From Ananas comosus (lineage: Eukaryota; Streptophyta; Magnoliopsida; Poales; Bromeliaceae): a DNA stretch of 64,000 nucleotides. The notes under the pieces are model-generated. The model was not told the DNA's origin. It worked only from the letters and a program-made list of their open reading frames with translations, and searched no databases. Positions 22,343-32,484 of this stretch are shown one piece after another. The stretch spans positions 3,803,853 through 3,867,852 of the forward strand of contig NC_033628.1 in the NCBI RefSeq assembly GCF_001540865.1, written 5' to 3'. Position numbers and translations under genes: made by a program. Each line of letters begins with the position of its first letter. The stretch's first letter is position 1.

Positions 22343-24347
22343 TGTCACGCCCCGGATACACGTTCTCCGGGCACGCTAACAAATCCGCCGTATACAAAGA
22401 ATTTTCCTTGTATACGAAGCGATAGCTGTATCTGAAACCAACAATACTACAAACAGTAGTGTAGAGCTGTAAAGAGACTAAGCAGGTAGAACGAACAAAT
22501 CTCATATACAAACGAGATAACTAAGTACAGAAGTACTCGCTACAGCGAGATCCAGCATCAGTATGTACAAAAGCTCAAAAGTAAACCAGGACTACCTGCA
22601 GCTGGTGATCCTCTATCTCAGCAACTCGTCGGGTAGGGCTCTAGTTCGCGACGCCCTTGCCTCGATTAGCCTCAGAAGACGCAGCAGCCGGAACAGCAGG
22701 CTCTGTAAAACACAAAGTAACAACTGGGCGTGAGAACTACTGTAAAAATAAGTAGTCCTCAGTGGGTACCGCCCTCAACTCATCGGTCCACCCACTAAGT
22801 CTACGGAAGGGAGCAAAGATAATAGTAAATGCAGGAATAAAATCTACCACTATGAAACACTACGCTATCAAGCTCTACACTAACCAACCGTAGGAAATGT
22901 CAAATCTGACCCAATCCAATCGGGACTGTAAGCATACCCGTTCCCGGGACTGTGAACACATCCGTCCCTGCCCAGTTGCGACTATCCAGTTACCTCCACA
23001 CTAACTGATCCGTGGAGAGCAAGTCCAACCGGCATGAGCGACACCAACGCGAAAGCACAATGCCCGTCTCCGGAGTGGCACTCGTGGGAGCTACCCAACT
23101 GAGTATGCAGCGTATCTCTGTAGAGCTCAATCATGCTCTATCTCAAGCCACAGTCAAGTAACCGACTCTAATTGGTCTAACAACCAACAGGTAACGTGCC
23201 CTCGGTACAATCCGACGCCAAACAGGCGATACGGGTCTACCGTCAACCCCGACGGCACCCAACAGTCCGGAACAACCTAAACGCTATTTTAAAAATTCAC
23301 TCGGCATCCCCGCACGAGTATAACTGAAATCTAAACTACCTAGAATTCTCAATATGATGATACTGCAACAGTATAAAATCATACAACGACCCCTAGGCTA
23401 AATCAGATAGTTTAACATATGCCGACGTTATCGGGTTTTCTCCTAAGTCGAATCCAAGTCCAACATGTATATTTATGGTTACAAGTCATGTTCTCAATGC
23501 TGATTATTTTTAGCCATGATACGATCAACAACCTGAGCTACAACATGATTTACCAAAAACCCGAAAATCATACATATCGACTAATATATACTTAGTAATA
23601 AACCGATGTAACCCACCTCGATCGCTAAACCCCGGCAGCGAGGAGGTCACCAAAAATCCCCAAATCCACTGGAAAAACCAGGGTGTCCAGCTCAAGTTCG
23701 AAATCGCCCTGCACACATCGCAACGAAGAACTCCAACTCAAATTCTGTCCGAAACACAGCAGCAGAGGAGAACATAATTTCGACCCAGCTAACCTTCAAC
23801 AAATCTAGCAAATAAGGGCTTCGTGGATTCCTCTCGAAGTCCTGAATCCAACGAACCAAGTCCCGTCGAAATCCGACGTTCCTACGCCGAGTACGAGCCG
23901 AAACACTAACAGTCGATGCTGAAAATCAGTAAAATCAGCACGCCAGCTCAAAACCGTGCGTTCAAGTAATCCAAGGAGGAAAGTTAGGTACCCATCTCGA
24001 CAGCGAATCCAGCGTCGGTACGATGTTGAGGACGGCGAAAACACCCCCTCGCCCAGCTTCCTCGCAATGTAACGGCAGCAACCGTATGCTCGAATGGCTT
24101 CGCGGCGCGACGTCGACGTGGAAATCGAGCTCCGCGGCACGACCCGAGCTCCTCCTTGCTTCGGCCGAATGGAGAGAGAGAATGCAAAAATAAATAGAGT
24201 GCCACCCAGCTAAAGGATAAGTATGCATGGGGGGAAGAGGTTGCACGTGGCATCATAGCCACAATCAACACCAACTAAGTTCAATAATAATAATAATATA
24301 TAAAAGAAAGGATACTACAGATAGAGGGCAAGGGAGAGGTCGTGACA
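22343..24347 (-). mobile_element. Solo LTR, ~2.0 kb, nested in the MULE
   Basis: Read on the minus strand it starts TGTCACGACCTCTCCC and ends CCCCGGGGCGTGACA-like (plus strand begins TGTCACGCCCCGG). These termini are common in plant Ty3/gypsy LTRs and match the end of the fragment at 4262. It has no coding frame of note and no second LTR nearby. I saw no clear 5-bp target duplication (GATAG versus AAAAA), so inter-element recombination is possible. Confidence 0.7.
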
Positions 24348-24348
24348 A

Positions 24349-25445
24349 AAAAAAATTATAGATAAAAAAAAAGAATAACAAAAAATAAAAATAAAAAACA
24401 TTTTTTTTCTATAGGAAAGACCAAAATCATAGAAGAAAGAAGAATAAAATGAAATTTCACAATTAAAATAAAATTACACTGTTTTAAAAAAATTTTATAT
24501 TGTTTTATATGAAAATTACACTCTTTGAGATAAAAATTACATTCTTTGTGATGAGAGTTACACTCTTTAGACGAACGTTGTACTATTTGGGTGAAATTTA
24601 TACCATTTCTTATTATCTTCTTGTTTCTCCTTCTTTTTCTCTTCCGTTTTCTCGTCCTCCTCCTCCTTCCTCCTCCACCTTCTCTGCTGCCGTCGTCGTC
24701 AAGCGCCCCTCGCACCGCCAAACGCCTCTCGCGCAGCCGCCCCCTTTCTCCGCCGGCGCTCTTCCCCGCTGGCGCCGAACTCATACCCGAGTCTCAGGAG
24801 GAGCAATCCCACACCCATGCCCGGAGTGCGCCCCCAATGCGGCTGCCGACTGGTAGCGGTGCGTCCCTCTCGGCGCTCCCGGTGCTCCGCGTGCTGGACG
24901 TGGCCGGGAACGCACTGGAGCCGACTAGTAGCGGAGGAGGATGCGGATCAAGATAAAAGGAAGGAAGATGAGGAAGAAGAGGAGAAATAATGCAATAAGA
25001 GGAGAAACAGTGTAAATATCTCTTAAAGAATGCAGTTTATATATCAAAAAGTGCAACAAGAGAAGAAACAACATAAATATCTCTCAAAAGAGTGCAACTT
25101 TTATTTAAAAAGTATAACTTTTATCTTAAAGAATATAGTTTATATCTCAAAAAGTGCAATAAGAAGAGAAACAATGTAAATATCTTTCAAAGAGTGTAAT
25201 TTTCATTTAAATAGTATAACTTTTATCTTAAAGGGTGTAGTTTTCATCTCAAATAGTGCAACTTACATCCATAATAGTACAACGTTCTTTTAAAATAGTG
25301 CAATTTTATTTTAACAATACAATTTCATCTTCATCTTTCTTCTTTTATAATTTTTGGTCTTTAATTTTTTTTCTTTTTCATTCTTCTATAATTTTTTGTT
25401 TTTATTTTTTTCTTCTTCCTTCTTCTATAATATTTTTTTTTTTGT
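24349..25445. repeat. Inner foldback with degenerate ~20-bp repeats
   Basis: Left (about 24350-24620) and right (about 25000-25445) arms are inverted copies. Both consist of diverged iterations of a GTGCAACTTTTATCTTAAA-like unit, with poly-A/T and TTCTTCTATAATTTTT at the outer edges. The arms enclose a GC-rich segment (24650-24960). Confidence 0.65.
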
Positions 25446-25984
25446 CATACCTCTCCGCCAACGGCCACAGCACCGGTGATGACGCAGCTAAGGTCTCCCC
25501 ACTCCAAGGCTGCGGCACCGTAGCGACTTTCGTGGCGTCGGCGTCGGTGGAGAGGCATCGTCGTCAGAGGTGGCGGAGGAGGCGAAGGAAGTGGGAGAGA
25601 GAGAGGGCGAGAAGGGCGAGAGAGGGCGAGAGAGGCGTCGTCGTCAGAGACGGTGGATGAGGGTCGGAGAGGGAAAAAAAAATCGCGGCGTGGCCTCGGC
25701 GGGGTCGAAGGCGAGGAAGGCGGGTGGTGTGCGGGAGACGGCGAAGGCATGAGGGTGAGAGGGGAGGTGGGCCGTTTCTGCCTCCGCCTCCGCCTCCGCT
25801 GCCTTCTCTGACGAGAGAAAAAAAAATAAACAAGAGAAAAAAAAAGAGGAGAGAGAAAAAGTAATAAAGGTATTTTGGTCGATTTGCTAAAAATTCAGAC
25901 TGAATCTGCAAAATCAAAAAGGTGGCTCAGTTTTGCAAAAGCTCAAAATTTGTGGATTTTTTATGCAAATTAGCCGTTAGATTT

Positions 25985-26977
25985 TGACTAAAATAATTGA
26001 TTTGTTAACAATAATATAGAAATTGGCAAGAAAAAAAAGTGTAGTGATATCTATGAAAAAAAATAGTACAAGATAGAAAAATATTAATAAATCTAAAATT
26101 ACGATATAAAGATTGATAAAATATAATAATATAATTGTGTCTTTGAATAAACAAATAGTATAATATAGCAAATGAAAATAATAGTATAGTAAAGTGTAAT
26201 TAAGCCCTTTTTTTTACATAATTTAAAAAGTTTCTTGTTGAAAATTGTTTTGTCTAGTAACAAATTATTTTGAATAAATATCGTCTTTTTTTAAAAAAAT
26301 AATTACTGTAAGCTGCTTTATAAAATAAATTTTAATTAGGAGAATATAGATATATACCACGCGCGCGCTGTGATATTAGAGGCGATCTCTCTCTCTTCTT
26401 CTCCTTCTTTATCTTCTTCCTTTACTCCTGCATCTCTGTTTCAATATTGATCTTCGCTATCGTATGTTTATATAAAGAAGAGGGGCAAATGAGAGAGAGA
26501 CTTGAAAAGTAAGCTGCGCTGAATCTTACAAGGACATATTAGATTCCCGGTCGACTTCGGTTTGGTTCTAAACCTTTCTCTATCTTTATATCTTTTATAT
26601 CTATTATTTATTATTTAGGGTTAATTTCATACAGTTCCCTATAAATATAGTGAATTGTAAATGTACTCCTACAAAATTCAACTTTCATATGTTGTCTTGC
26701 AAATCTCCTGATATTTTCAAATATGTTCCTGCTGTTAGAATCCGTTAAAAAAAATTAGTTAACCGTAAGTAAAATACTTAACTCTAGTTAGTTAATGAGG
26801 TGAATTAACCTTTTTACCAATCTTTAATTAATAGTTGGGACTTTTGAAGGGACATATTTGTGATGGCAAAAATATTTTGTAGAGATATATTTGCAATTTA
26901 CTATATTTCTCGAAACATGTATGATAATAACTCTATTATTTATTACTATTTACTACAATATATTAAATGCGAGGAAC
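25985..26977. other. AT-rich spacer with a CT-rich patch
   Basis: Mostly simple AT-rich DNA. A GC/CT-rich patch (about 26356-26560, with CACGCGCGCGC and CT tracts) resembles a 5' UTR but has no following frame. Confidence 0.4.
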
Positions 26978-27135
26978 TGACCGTCCCTAGTGTAAGTGGC
27001 AAAGGGCTTGGTGGTTGGTACCCAAGACCCAAGTTCGAATCCTAGTTGATTCACATTTCCAGCTAAGTTTATTTCTAAATGAAATAAACGAAGCGGATAG
27101 CATGCTACCTTTCTCTCTCTCAAAAAAAAAAAAAA
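26978..27135 (+). mobile_element. tRNA-derived SINE, copy A
   Basis: The head carries Pol III box-like motifs (AGTGGCAAAGGGCTTGGTGG and AGTTCGAATCC), followed by a tRNA-unrelated body ending in CT repeats and poly-A. A perfect 9-bp duplication GCGAGGAAC (26969-26977 and 27136-27144) shows L1-type insertion. Confidence 0.9.
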
Positions 27136-27602
27136 GCGAGGAACACTGTTCGTTTATTGATACACTAGTGTAGTTACCTGTGCGATGCGGCAGGTAGATA
27201 TTATTGAAGCAATTAATTTTCTGTCATCGTTTATCATCGATGATAGTCTAGAAAAATGAGCTTGAAATACACAGTTCATCAAATACATAGAAAATAGTAC
27301 TCTAAATATGGAATGAAGAACAGTAGTTTAAACAGGTCGCAAGAATTGGTAAAAAACTACTAAGATGATTTTTTTTATATTTGTTTACTCAACAATATAT
27401 ATGATTAAACTCAAAGTTAAAAAATGATAAGACTATAAGAAAAGATAAATACACATCTACAAGATATAAAATCTTTAAAATTAAACAGCAAATAGAAAAT
27501 ATGAATAATGTAAACAATCGTACATAAAAATAAATCACAGGACGTGTCCAAAATTTACAAGTTCTCCCTTATAGAGAGGAGCAATAAGGGTAGGGGTGTA
27601 AT

Positions 27603-28795
27603 TAGGGATGTCAACGGGTCGGGTTTGGGTCGGGTTTTTAAAAACTCGAACCCGAACCCGAATACCAAGTTCATACCCGAACCCGAACCCGAACCCGACG
27701 GGTTTAAAAAATCCATACCCATATCCGGCCCCGACCAAATACCCGAAACCCGAACCCAAACCCAAAAACCCGAACCCGATGGTTAGGGAAAGAGAGACGA
27801 CGATGGTTAGGGTTAATCGAAGGCAGACGTAAGTCGCGGAGGAGTCCTGCGGCATTCGGGCTTGCGATGGAACGGCGATTTTTTGATCTGAAAAGAAATA
27901 AAACAAGAAAAAGATCGTCAAAAATCGAACCCAGACATACGCACATCCAAACAAAGATTCAGGAAAAGATAAATAATCATCATAATCGAGAAAAAAGAAG
28001 CAAAAAAAAAAAAAATAAAAGAAAAATAAAAGAAAACAAGAAATGAAGAAAGAGGAAAAAGAGATCGAGGAGGAAGATGAGAGGGAAGGGAGTCGTGAGA
28101 TTGAGAGTACCGAGTACGAGAAATCGCGGAATAGTTCGACTTCGATCGGATCGGGACTGGGGACGGGCTGCGGGCGAGGCGCCTAGGGAAGCGCCGCGCG
28201 TTGCCGAATTGGGACGGGCGGCGGGGCGGGGGAGACTGCGGACGGCAGATCGAAGGGGCGGCGAAATGGCGGATGGCCTTTGCCGAGTTAGGGCGAAATG
28301 GCGAATGGGGCGAACCGGCGAAGTAAGGAACCTATTAGGGTTTAGTGGTTTACTCTGGCCGTTGATTATGATCTAAATGTATTAAAATAGGAAATCAAAG
28401 AATATATATATAATATATATATTATATATAATATATATATATAGTAATATATTATAATATATATATATATATATATAATCCTTATGCTCCAACTAATGGG
28501 CTAATTGTATACGCGTTGGAACTTGATACTGGATCTAAATATTAAATATTATTAAATATATATACTTATATTATTATAGTTATACTAAATTATTCGAGTT
28601 CGGGTTCGGGTTCAAGGGTTTGGGTATCGGTTTATACAAAATCCACACGCCGTTACCCATATCCTCGGATTATTATATATTATTTATAAGCCCATACAAC
28701 CGATTGTCCGATCCACCCATTTAGTGCGGGTATACGCCGGCCCCGTTCGGGTTCGGTTCGGGTAATTTTTCGGTATCCAACCATATGACATCCCT
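27603..28795. mobile_element. hAT-type element nested inside the previous hAT
   Basis: The ends TAGGGATGTCAACGGGTCGG and inverted TAGGGATGTCATATGG bound tandem GGGTTCGGGTTCG motifs at both sides, plus an AT-rich part with long TA runs (about 28400-28478). I could not find a clean 8-bp duplication, so one border may be damaged. Confidence 0.7.
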
Positions 28796-29195
28796 ACGTT
28801 GATATGTGGGCCATGCGGGCTACCGCCACATTTTTCGCGGCCACAACGGGCTAGGGTTCGGTGCCGACCGTCGGCTCATTTATTTCGGGGCCGGCCGTGC
28901 CGGGCCCAATTTTTCATCTTCTGGCCCGGCCAACCGGCCCTTTGGCACGCGGAAGGACGGGCCGTACCGGCGCGGTGCCCGTCTTCAGCCGGCTCAAAGT
29001 AGCATTATTTTAAATTTTTTTTAAAATTTAGTATGAAATTTAAAAATATTAAAACAAATAATATTTTATTTAAATTAATATTTTGATTAAAACATTAAAA
29101 AATTATAACAAATAATATCCTACAAGTAATATTTAATTTTTTAAAAAATAAATAGATTTCTATAATTATTTAAAAAAAAAGAAAAATGTTATAGA

Positions 29196-29342
29196 CTTTT
29201 GGTCCAATGGACCAAAAAGTTTTTGGTCCATTGGACCAAAAGACCTCCTCCCAAGGTTTGCCTCAGCAAACCTTGGGAGGAGAGCTCCTGGGCCCAGGAG
29301 CTCAGACCCCATGGCCCAAGGCAATTGCCTTGGGCCATGGGG
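29196..29342. repeat. Cluster of back-to-back perfect palindromes
   Basis: TTTTGGTCCA and its complement occur twice with the spacer base inverted, making one ~47-bp palindrome (29196-29242). Next come a 17-bp stem CTCCTCCCAAGGTTTGC with a 4-nt loop (29245-29282), the 20-bp palindrome AGCTCCTGGGCCCAGGAGCT (29283-29302) and a 36-bp palindrome with arms CCCCATGGCCCAAGGCAA (29307-29342). Together they cover about 147 bp almost without gaps. Confidence 0.93.
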
Positions 29343-29933
29343 TGCGGGCCGGGCTGGCCGGGCTGGCACGGCCTAAGCTGGCCGTGCCGTGCCGGGCCGT
29401 CGGGTTCCAAAATGGTGGCCCAACACGGCCCAGGGCTTCGGGCCGGCCCGGTCCGGCACGGGTGCTACAGTACTCGTGCCGTGCTGTGGCCCGGCACGAG
29501 CCCATGCGGGGCCGGGCGGCCCACGTGCCGCTCGGCCTGTTTTACATCCCTAAATAAGGGTACCAAATAAGACTGAGATCCTCATTGTCGACGATGTCGA
29601 ACCTCTGGCTAAATACTTGTGAAAAACCTCCCCAACACATTTGCCGCCTAGTTCCCTACTCAAGGATTCGATCCATCGAGTTGAAAATTAGATCGATCAA
29701 AGACGAAATCAACAGAAAATAATGCAAAACCTTACCAATTTGAGGTGATTTTGAACCGTGGGCGAGATTTGCCAAAAAATTTTTGAGCAATTCATAGAGA
29801 AAGAGTGGTGGATAAATACTATTAATAATTCAAGAAAGATGAGGCAATTGTATTAACAAATCTCTAAAACAAAAAAACGAATATTAGTATTTTAGTAAGG
29901 TTCTTATCAAGGGTTTTGGTGAACTAGTTCAAA

Positions 29934-30065
29934 ATGGGGAGCACCTTCGACCTCTACTTGAGGATTTTCCTCTGGATCCGCACCACCTTCGGCCATTTCA
30001 TGAAGCAAGTGAGGTCACTCTTCGGCTACAGGGCTCCGCCGATCCTGAAGGGGATCATTCCATGA
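29934..30065 (+). CDS. Small ORF, 43 aa, unidentified
   Basis: This ATG-started frame opens MGSTFDLYLRIFLWIRTTFG and ends ILKGIIP before TGA. It is less AT-rich than its surroundings and rich in aromatic, hydrophobic and basic residues, unlike random AT-rich frames. It lies inside the Helitron on the opposite strand and downstream of the nested hAT. It may be a captured exon, a short real peptide or chance. I recognise no family. Confidence 0.3.
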   Translation: MGSTFDLYLRIFLWIRTTFGHFMKQVRSLFGYRAPPILKGIIP

Positions 30066-30669
30066 TGCCGCTTTGAGTATAGCTAGGGTTCCGGAGGCAT
30101 AGAAGAGGCATAAATAGTAAAAGAGGGAGTGTGAGAGATATAAAGAAGAGAGGGTTTATAAAGGTCTCGTGGAAAAAGCGCTAACGAATCTCGTATGATC
30201 TCGACCATTGGATATTTTGATGAGAAAATAATCGGTTTATGTTGATCGTTCGATTAAAGATTGTAACGGTTTGGATTAAAAGGGATGTGTGGTGTCTCTT
30301 TTGCAAACACTCATAGTAGTTGGAGAAGAGTGGGAGTTATAGAAAGGGGAGAAGGGAAGACGGAGGGACACGGGAGTTACAGAGAGAGAGAGTATGGTGG
30401 ATGTAGAGAAAAATGGAGAGTTATAAAGAGGGGGGAAGATGAAGGGACGCAGAGAGGGAAATGGAAGAGAGGGGGACACGGGAGTTACACAAAAAGAGAG
30501 GGTAAGCAAGCCATCTACATTAGCAAAAAAAAAAAAAACTTCCAAAGTAAGGACGTTGCGCCACATCAGCTAAATATTGGAAAATAATATATGTTTATAG
30601 ATTTATTTTATAGAAGATTTATAGATAAATAGATTATAGAGAGATATGGATCAATTGGTCTTGGTCTGA

Positions 30670-31158
30670 TTCGATCCGATGATTCAAGCAAAGAAGAGGG
30701 AATCCGGCTTGGTTCAAGCAAAGAAAGATAAAAAAAATTGAGTTGATTCGGGCATGTTGACCCGGTTCACTCAAAGAAATATAGAAATATATGGAGGACT
30801 TGAGCCTATTTGGGTCAGCACCTATACTAAACAACCCGGTTCGGTTCATGTAAAGAAAGATGGAAACATATGAAGGACTTGAGCCGGTTCGGGTTATTGC
30901 CCACACTCAGCAAACCCGGTTCGGTTCAAGCAAAGAAAGAGAAAAACTTGAGTTGGTTCGGGCACATTGACTCGATTCACTCAAAGAAAGATAGAAATAT
31001 ATAGAGGACTTGAGCCGATTTGGGTTGGCACCCACACTAAACAACCCAGTTTAGTTCACGTAAAGAAAGATGGAAATATATGAAGGACTTGAGCCGGTTC
31101 GGGTTGGTGCCCACACTCAACAAACCTGGTTCAGTTCAAGCAAATAAAGGTAATATTG
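30670..31158. repeat. Two-tier tandem repeat
   Basis: Units of about 70 bp (CAAGCAAAGAAAGAT, GACTTGAGCCGGTTCGGGTT) are arranged in a higher-order period of about 209 bp, with copies at about 30741-30949 and 30950-31158 and a partial copy before them. It lies near the 5' end of the Helitron. Confidence 0.75.
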
Positions 31159-31198
31159 CCACGTGGCAAGTTTAAGAGAAATAATGATAAAGTATAGA

Positions 31199-31990
31199 TA
31201 GTGTTATTTGTGCTAATTAGTTTAGAGAGACTAGTAAAAATAACTTTTTATTGATGAGTAGGCAACAGAAGTAAGTTTTCTTTCTCTTTCATATCTCTCC
31301 TTGTTTCGTTTTGTTGCCCACCCTCTCCCTGATTGTGCCCTAGCCATTGCCATTGGCCACTGCAAACCGCTGGCAAATTGCCTCCGCCGATCACTATATT
31401 CCTACTACCACTCCTTCCCTTTCTCTTCTCCACTTCCAATTCCTCTATATTCCTCTTCTCATTTCTCCCTTTTTCTTTATTCTTTCATTCTTACTAGCTA
31501 GCCTGCCAACTTGCCACCCACAACCTGCCATTGTGGCTCAAGTCGTTGCTCCATCTCTCTCTCTCCTCCTCTTTCGTCCTCTCTACACAATTGACATAAT
31601 TTGTCACACTTCGAGGTTCTTTTTGTAAAATTCTTTTTAGAAAAGCCAACGAAAAACGTGTAATTGTTTTTTACATAGCCACCAAAGATTTCTCGAGACT
31701 TGCACAGACCCGCCACACAGACAGAGTGTCCCCTATAGATGCATGACGTAGCACTTGGAATACACCATCAACCACACAACCATAATAACACAATAACAAT
31801 TAATAGATGGATACAAGAATGAGTACAACTGAGCATCTAACAAAAGGATAAATAAAGAATACTTAGAATCCACAATTATGAATCAACTTAAACCCGCAAT
31901 TACTTCATCATTATTAATCAGCAGATGATGAACTAATGAATATAAGGAAATTAAACCAATAGTGTCTGGATCACGAGTAGGAATAAAAAA
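31199..31990. other. Unassigned CT-rich and AT-rich DNA
   Basis: CT-rich from about 31270 to 31600, then AT-rich. Open frames here are low-complexity and match no family I know. Confidence 0.4.
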
Positions 31991-32003
31991 CATCATCCAT
32001 AAC

Positions 32004-32155
32004 CGACCGTCCCTAGCGCAAGTGGCAAAGGGCTTGGTGGTTGGTACCCGAGGTTCCAAGTTCGAATCCTAGTTGATTCATATTTCTAACTAAGCTTATT
32101 TCTAAATAAAATAAACGAAGTGGGTAGCATGCTACCTATCTCTCAAAAAAAAAAT
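32004..32155 (+). mobile_element. tRNA-derived SINE, copy B
   Basis: Same family as copy A (box-like motifs AGTGGCAAAGGGCTTGG and AGTTCGAATCC, poly-A tail). It has a perfect 13-bp duplication CATCATCCATAAC (31991-32003 and 32156-32168). Confidence 0.92.
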
Positions 32156-32169
32156 CATCATCCATAACT

Positions 32170-32480
32170 TCAGCTCAGGACACATCTATCTATACCGTCC
32201 TCACCTACTGTCCTGACCCTCATCTTCCGTGTCACCTGTAAATACGTGAGGTGAGAACATATAAAATGTTTTCTAGTAGGCATCGCAAGCCAACGAAGGC
32301 AAGTTGTACTCACCGACAAACAAGAGATATAATAATAAACTATATGAAACGATAAATAAAGTACAGTAACAATAATAATTGAAAGAAAAAAATAATAATC
32401 AACAGATATATAAGTAACTGCTACTGTAGCAAAAGAGAGAATATAAGTGTGCATCAACTGGACAAATAGTCCAAATATAC
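32170..32480. other. Unassigned spacer
   Basis: Its first 100 bp is fairly balanced in composition and the rest is AT-rich. No gene or repeat family is recognised. Confidence 0.4.
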
Positions 32481-32484
32481 CAAA

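Larger units (their letters stand above)
21901..25975. mobile_element. Non-autonomous Mutator-like element (possible Pack-MULE), 4075 bp
   Basis: Terminal inverted repeats of about 210 bp start GGCCAATTTGCATAAAAA at left and GGCTAATTTGCATAAAAA (inverted) at right. They are bounded by a perfect 9-bp duplication GTTAGATTT (21892-21900 and 25976-25984), the Mutator hallmark. The interior carries GC-rich segments, an inner foldback and a nested 2-kb LTR. No MURA-type transposase is seen. A short GC-rich frame near 24850-24920 reads like a leucine-rich-repeat fragment, so gene capture is possible. Confidence 0.92.
27591..29552. mobile_element. hAT-type element nested in the Helitron, 1962 bp
   Basis: The ends TAGGGGTGTAA and inverted TAGGGATGTAA are flanked by a perfect 8-bp duplication AATAAGGG (27583-27590 and 29553-29560). 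The right subterminal part is rich in GGCCGTGCCGGGCC motifs and contains a striking palindrome cluster. A second TAGGGATGTCAA element sits just inside its left end. Confidence 0.88.
27165..31198 (-). mobile_element. Non-autonomous Helitron, ~4.0 kb including nested hATs
   Basis: On the minus strand the 5' end is A/TCTATACTTTATC (T at 31198), with TTGCCACGTGGCAA some 35 nt inside. The 3' end has the hairpin ACCTGCCGCATCGCACAGGT, then a few bases and CTAG (27168-27165) followed by T. This is the A^T insertion with TC...CTAG ends expected of plant Helitrons. Removing the hAT at 27591-29552 leaves about 2.1 kb. There is no Rep/helicase frame. Confidence 0.72.

Noticed and set aside
26978..27060. 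tRNA gene
   Set aside because: Box-like motifs are present, but there is no full cloverleaf and the sequence continues into a SINE body with poly-A and target duplications.
27535..27954. Gly/Phe-rich and Asn/Pro-rich frames
   Set aside because: They are translations of the GGGTTCGGGTTCG subterminal repeats of a hAT element.
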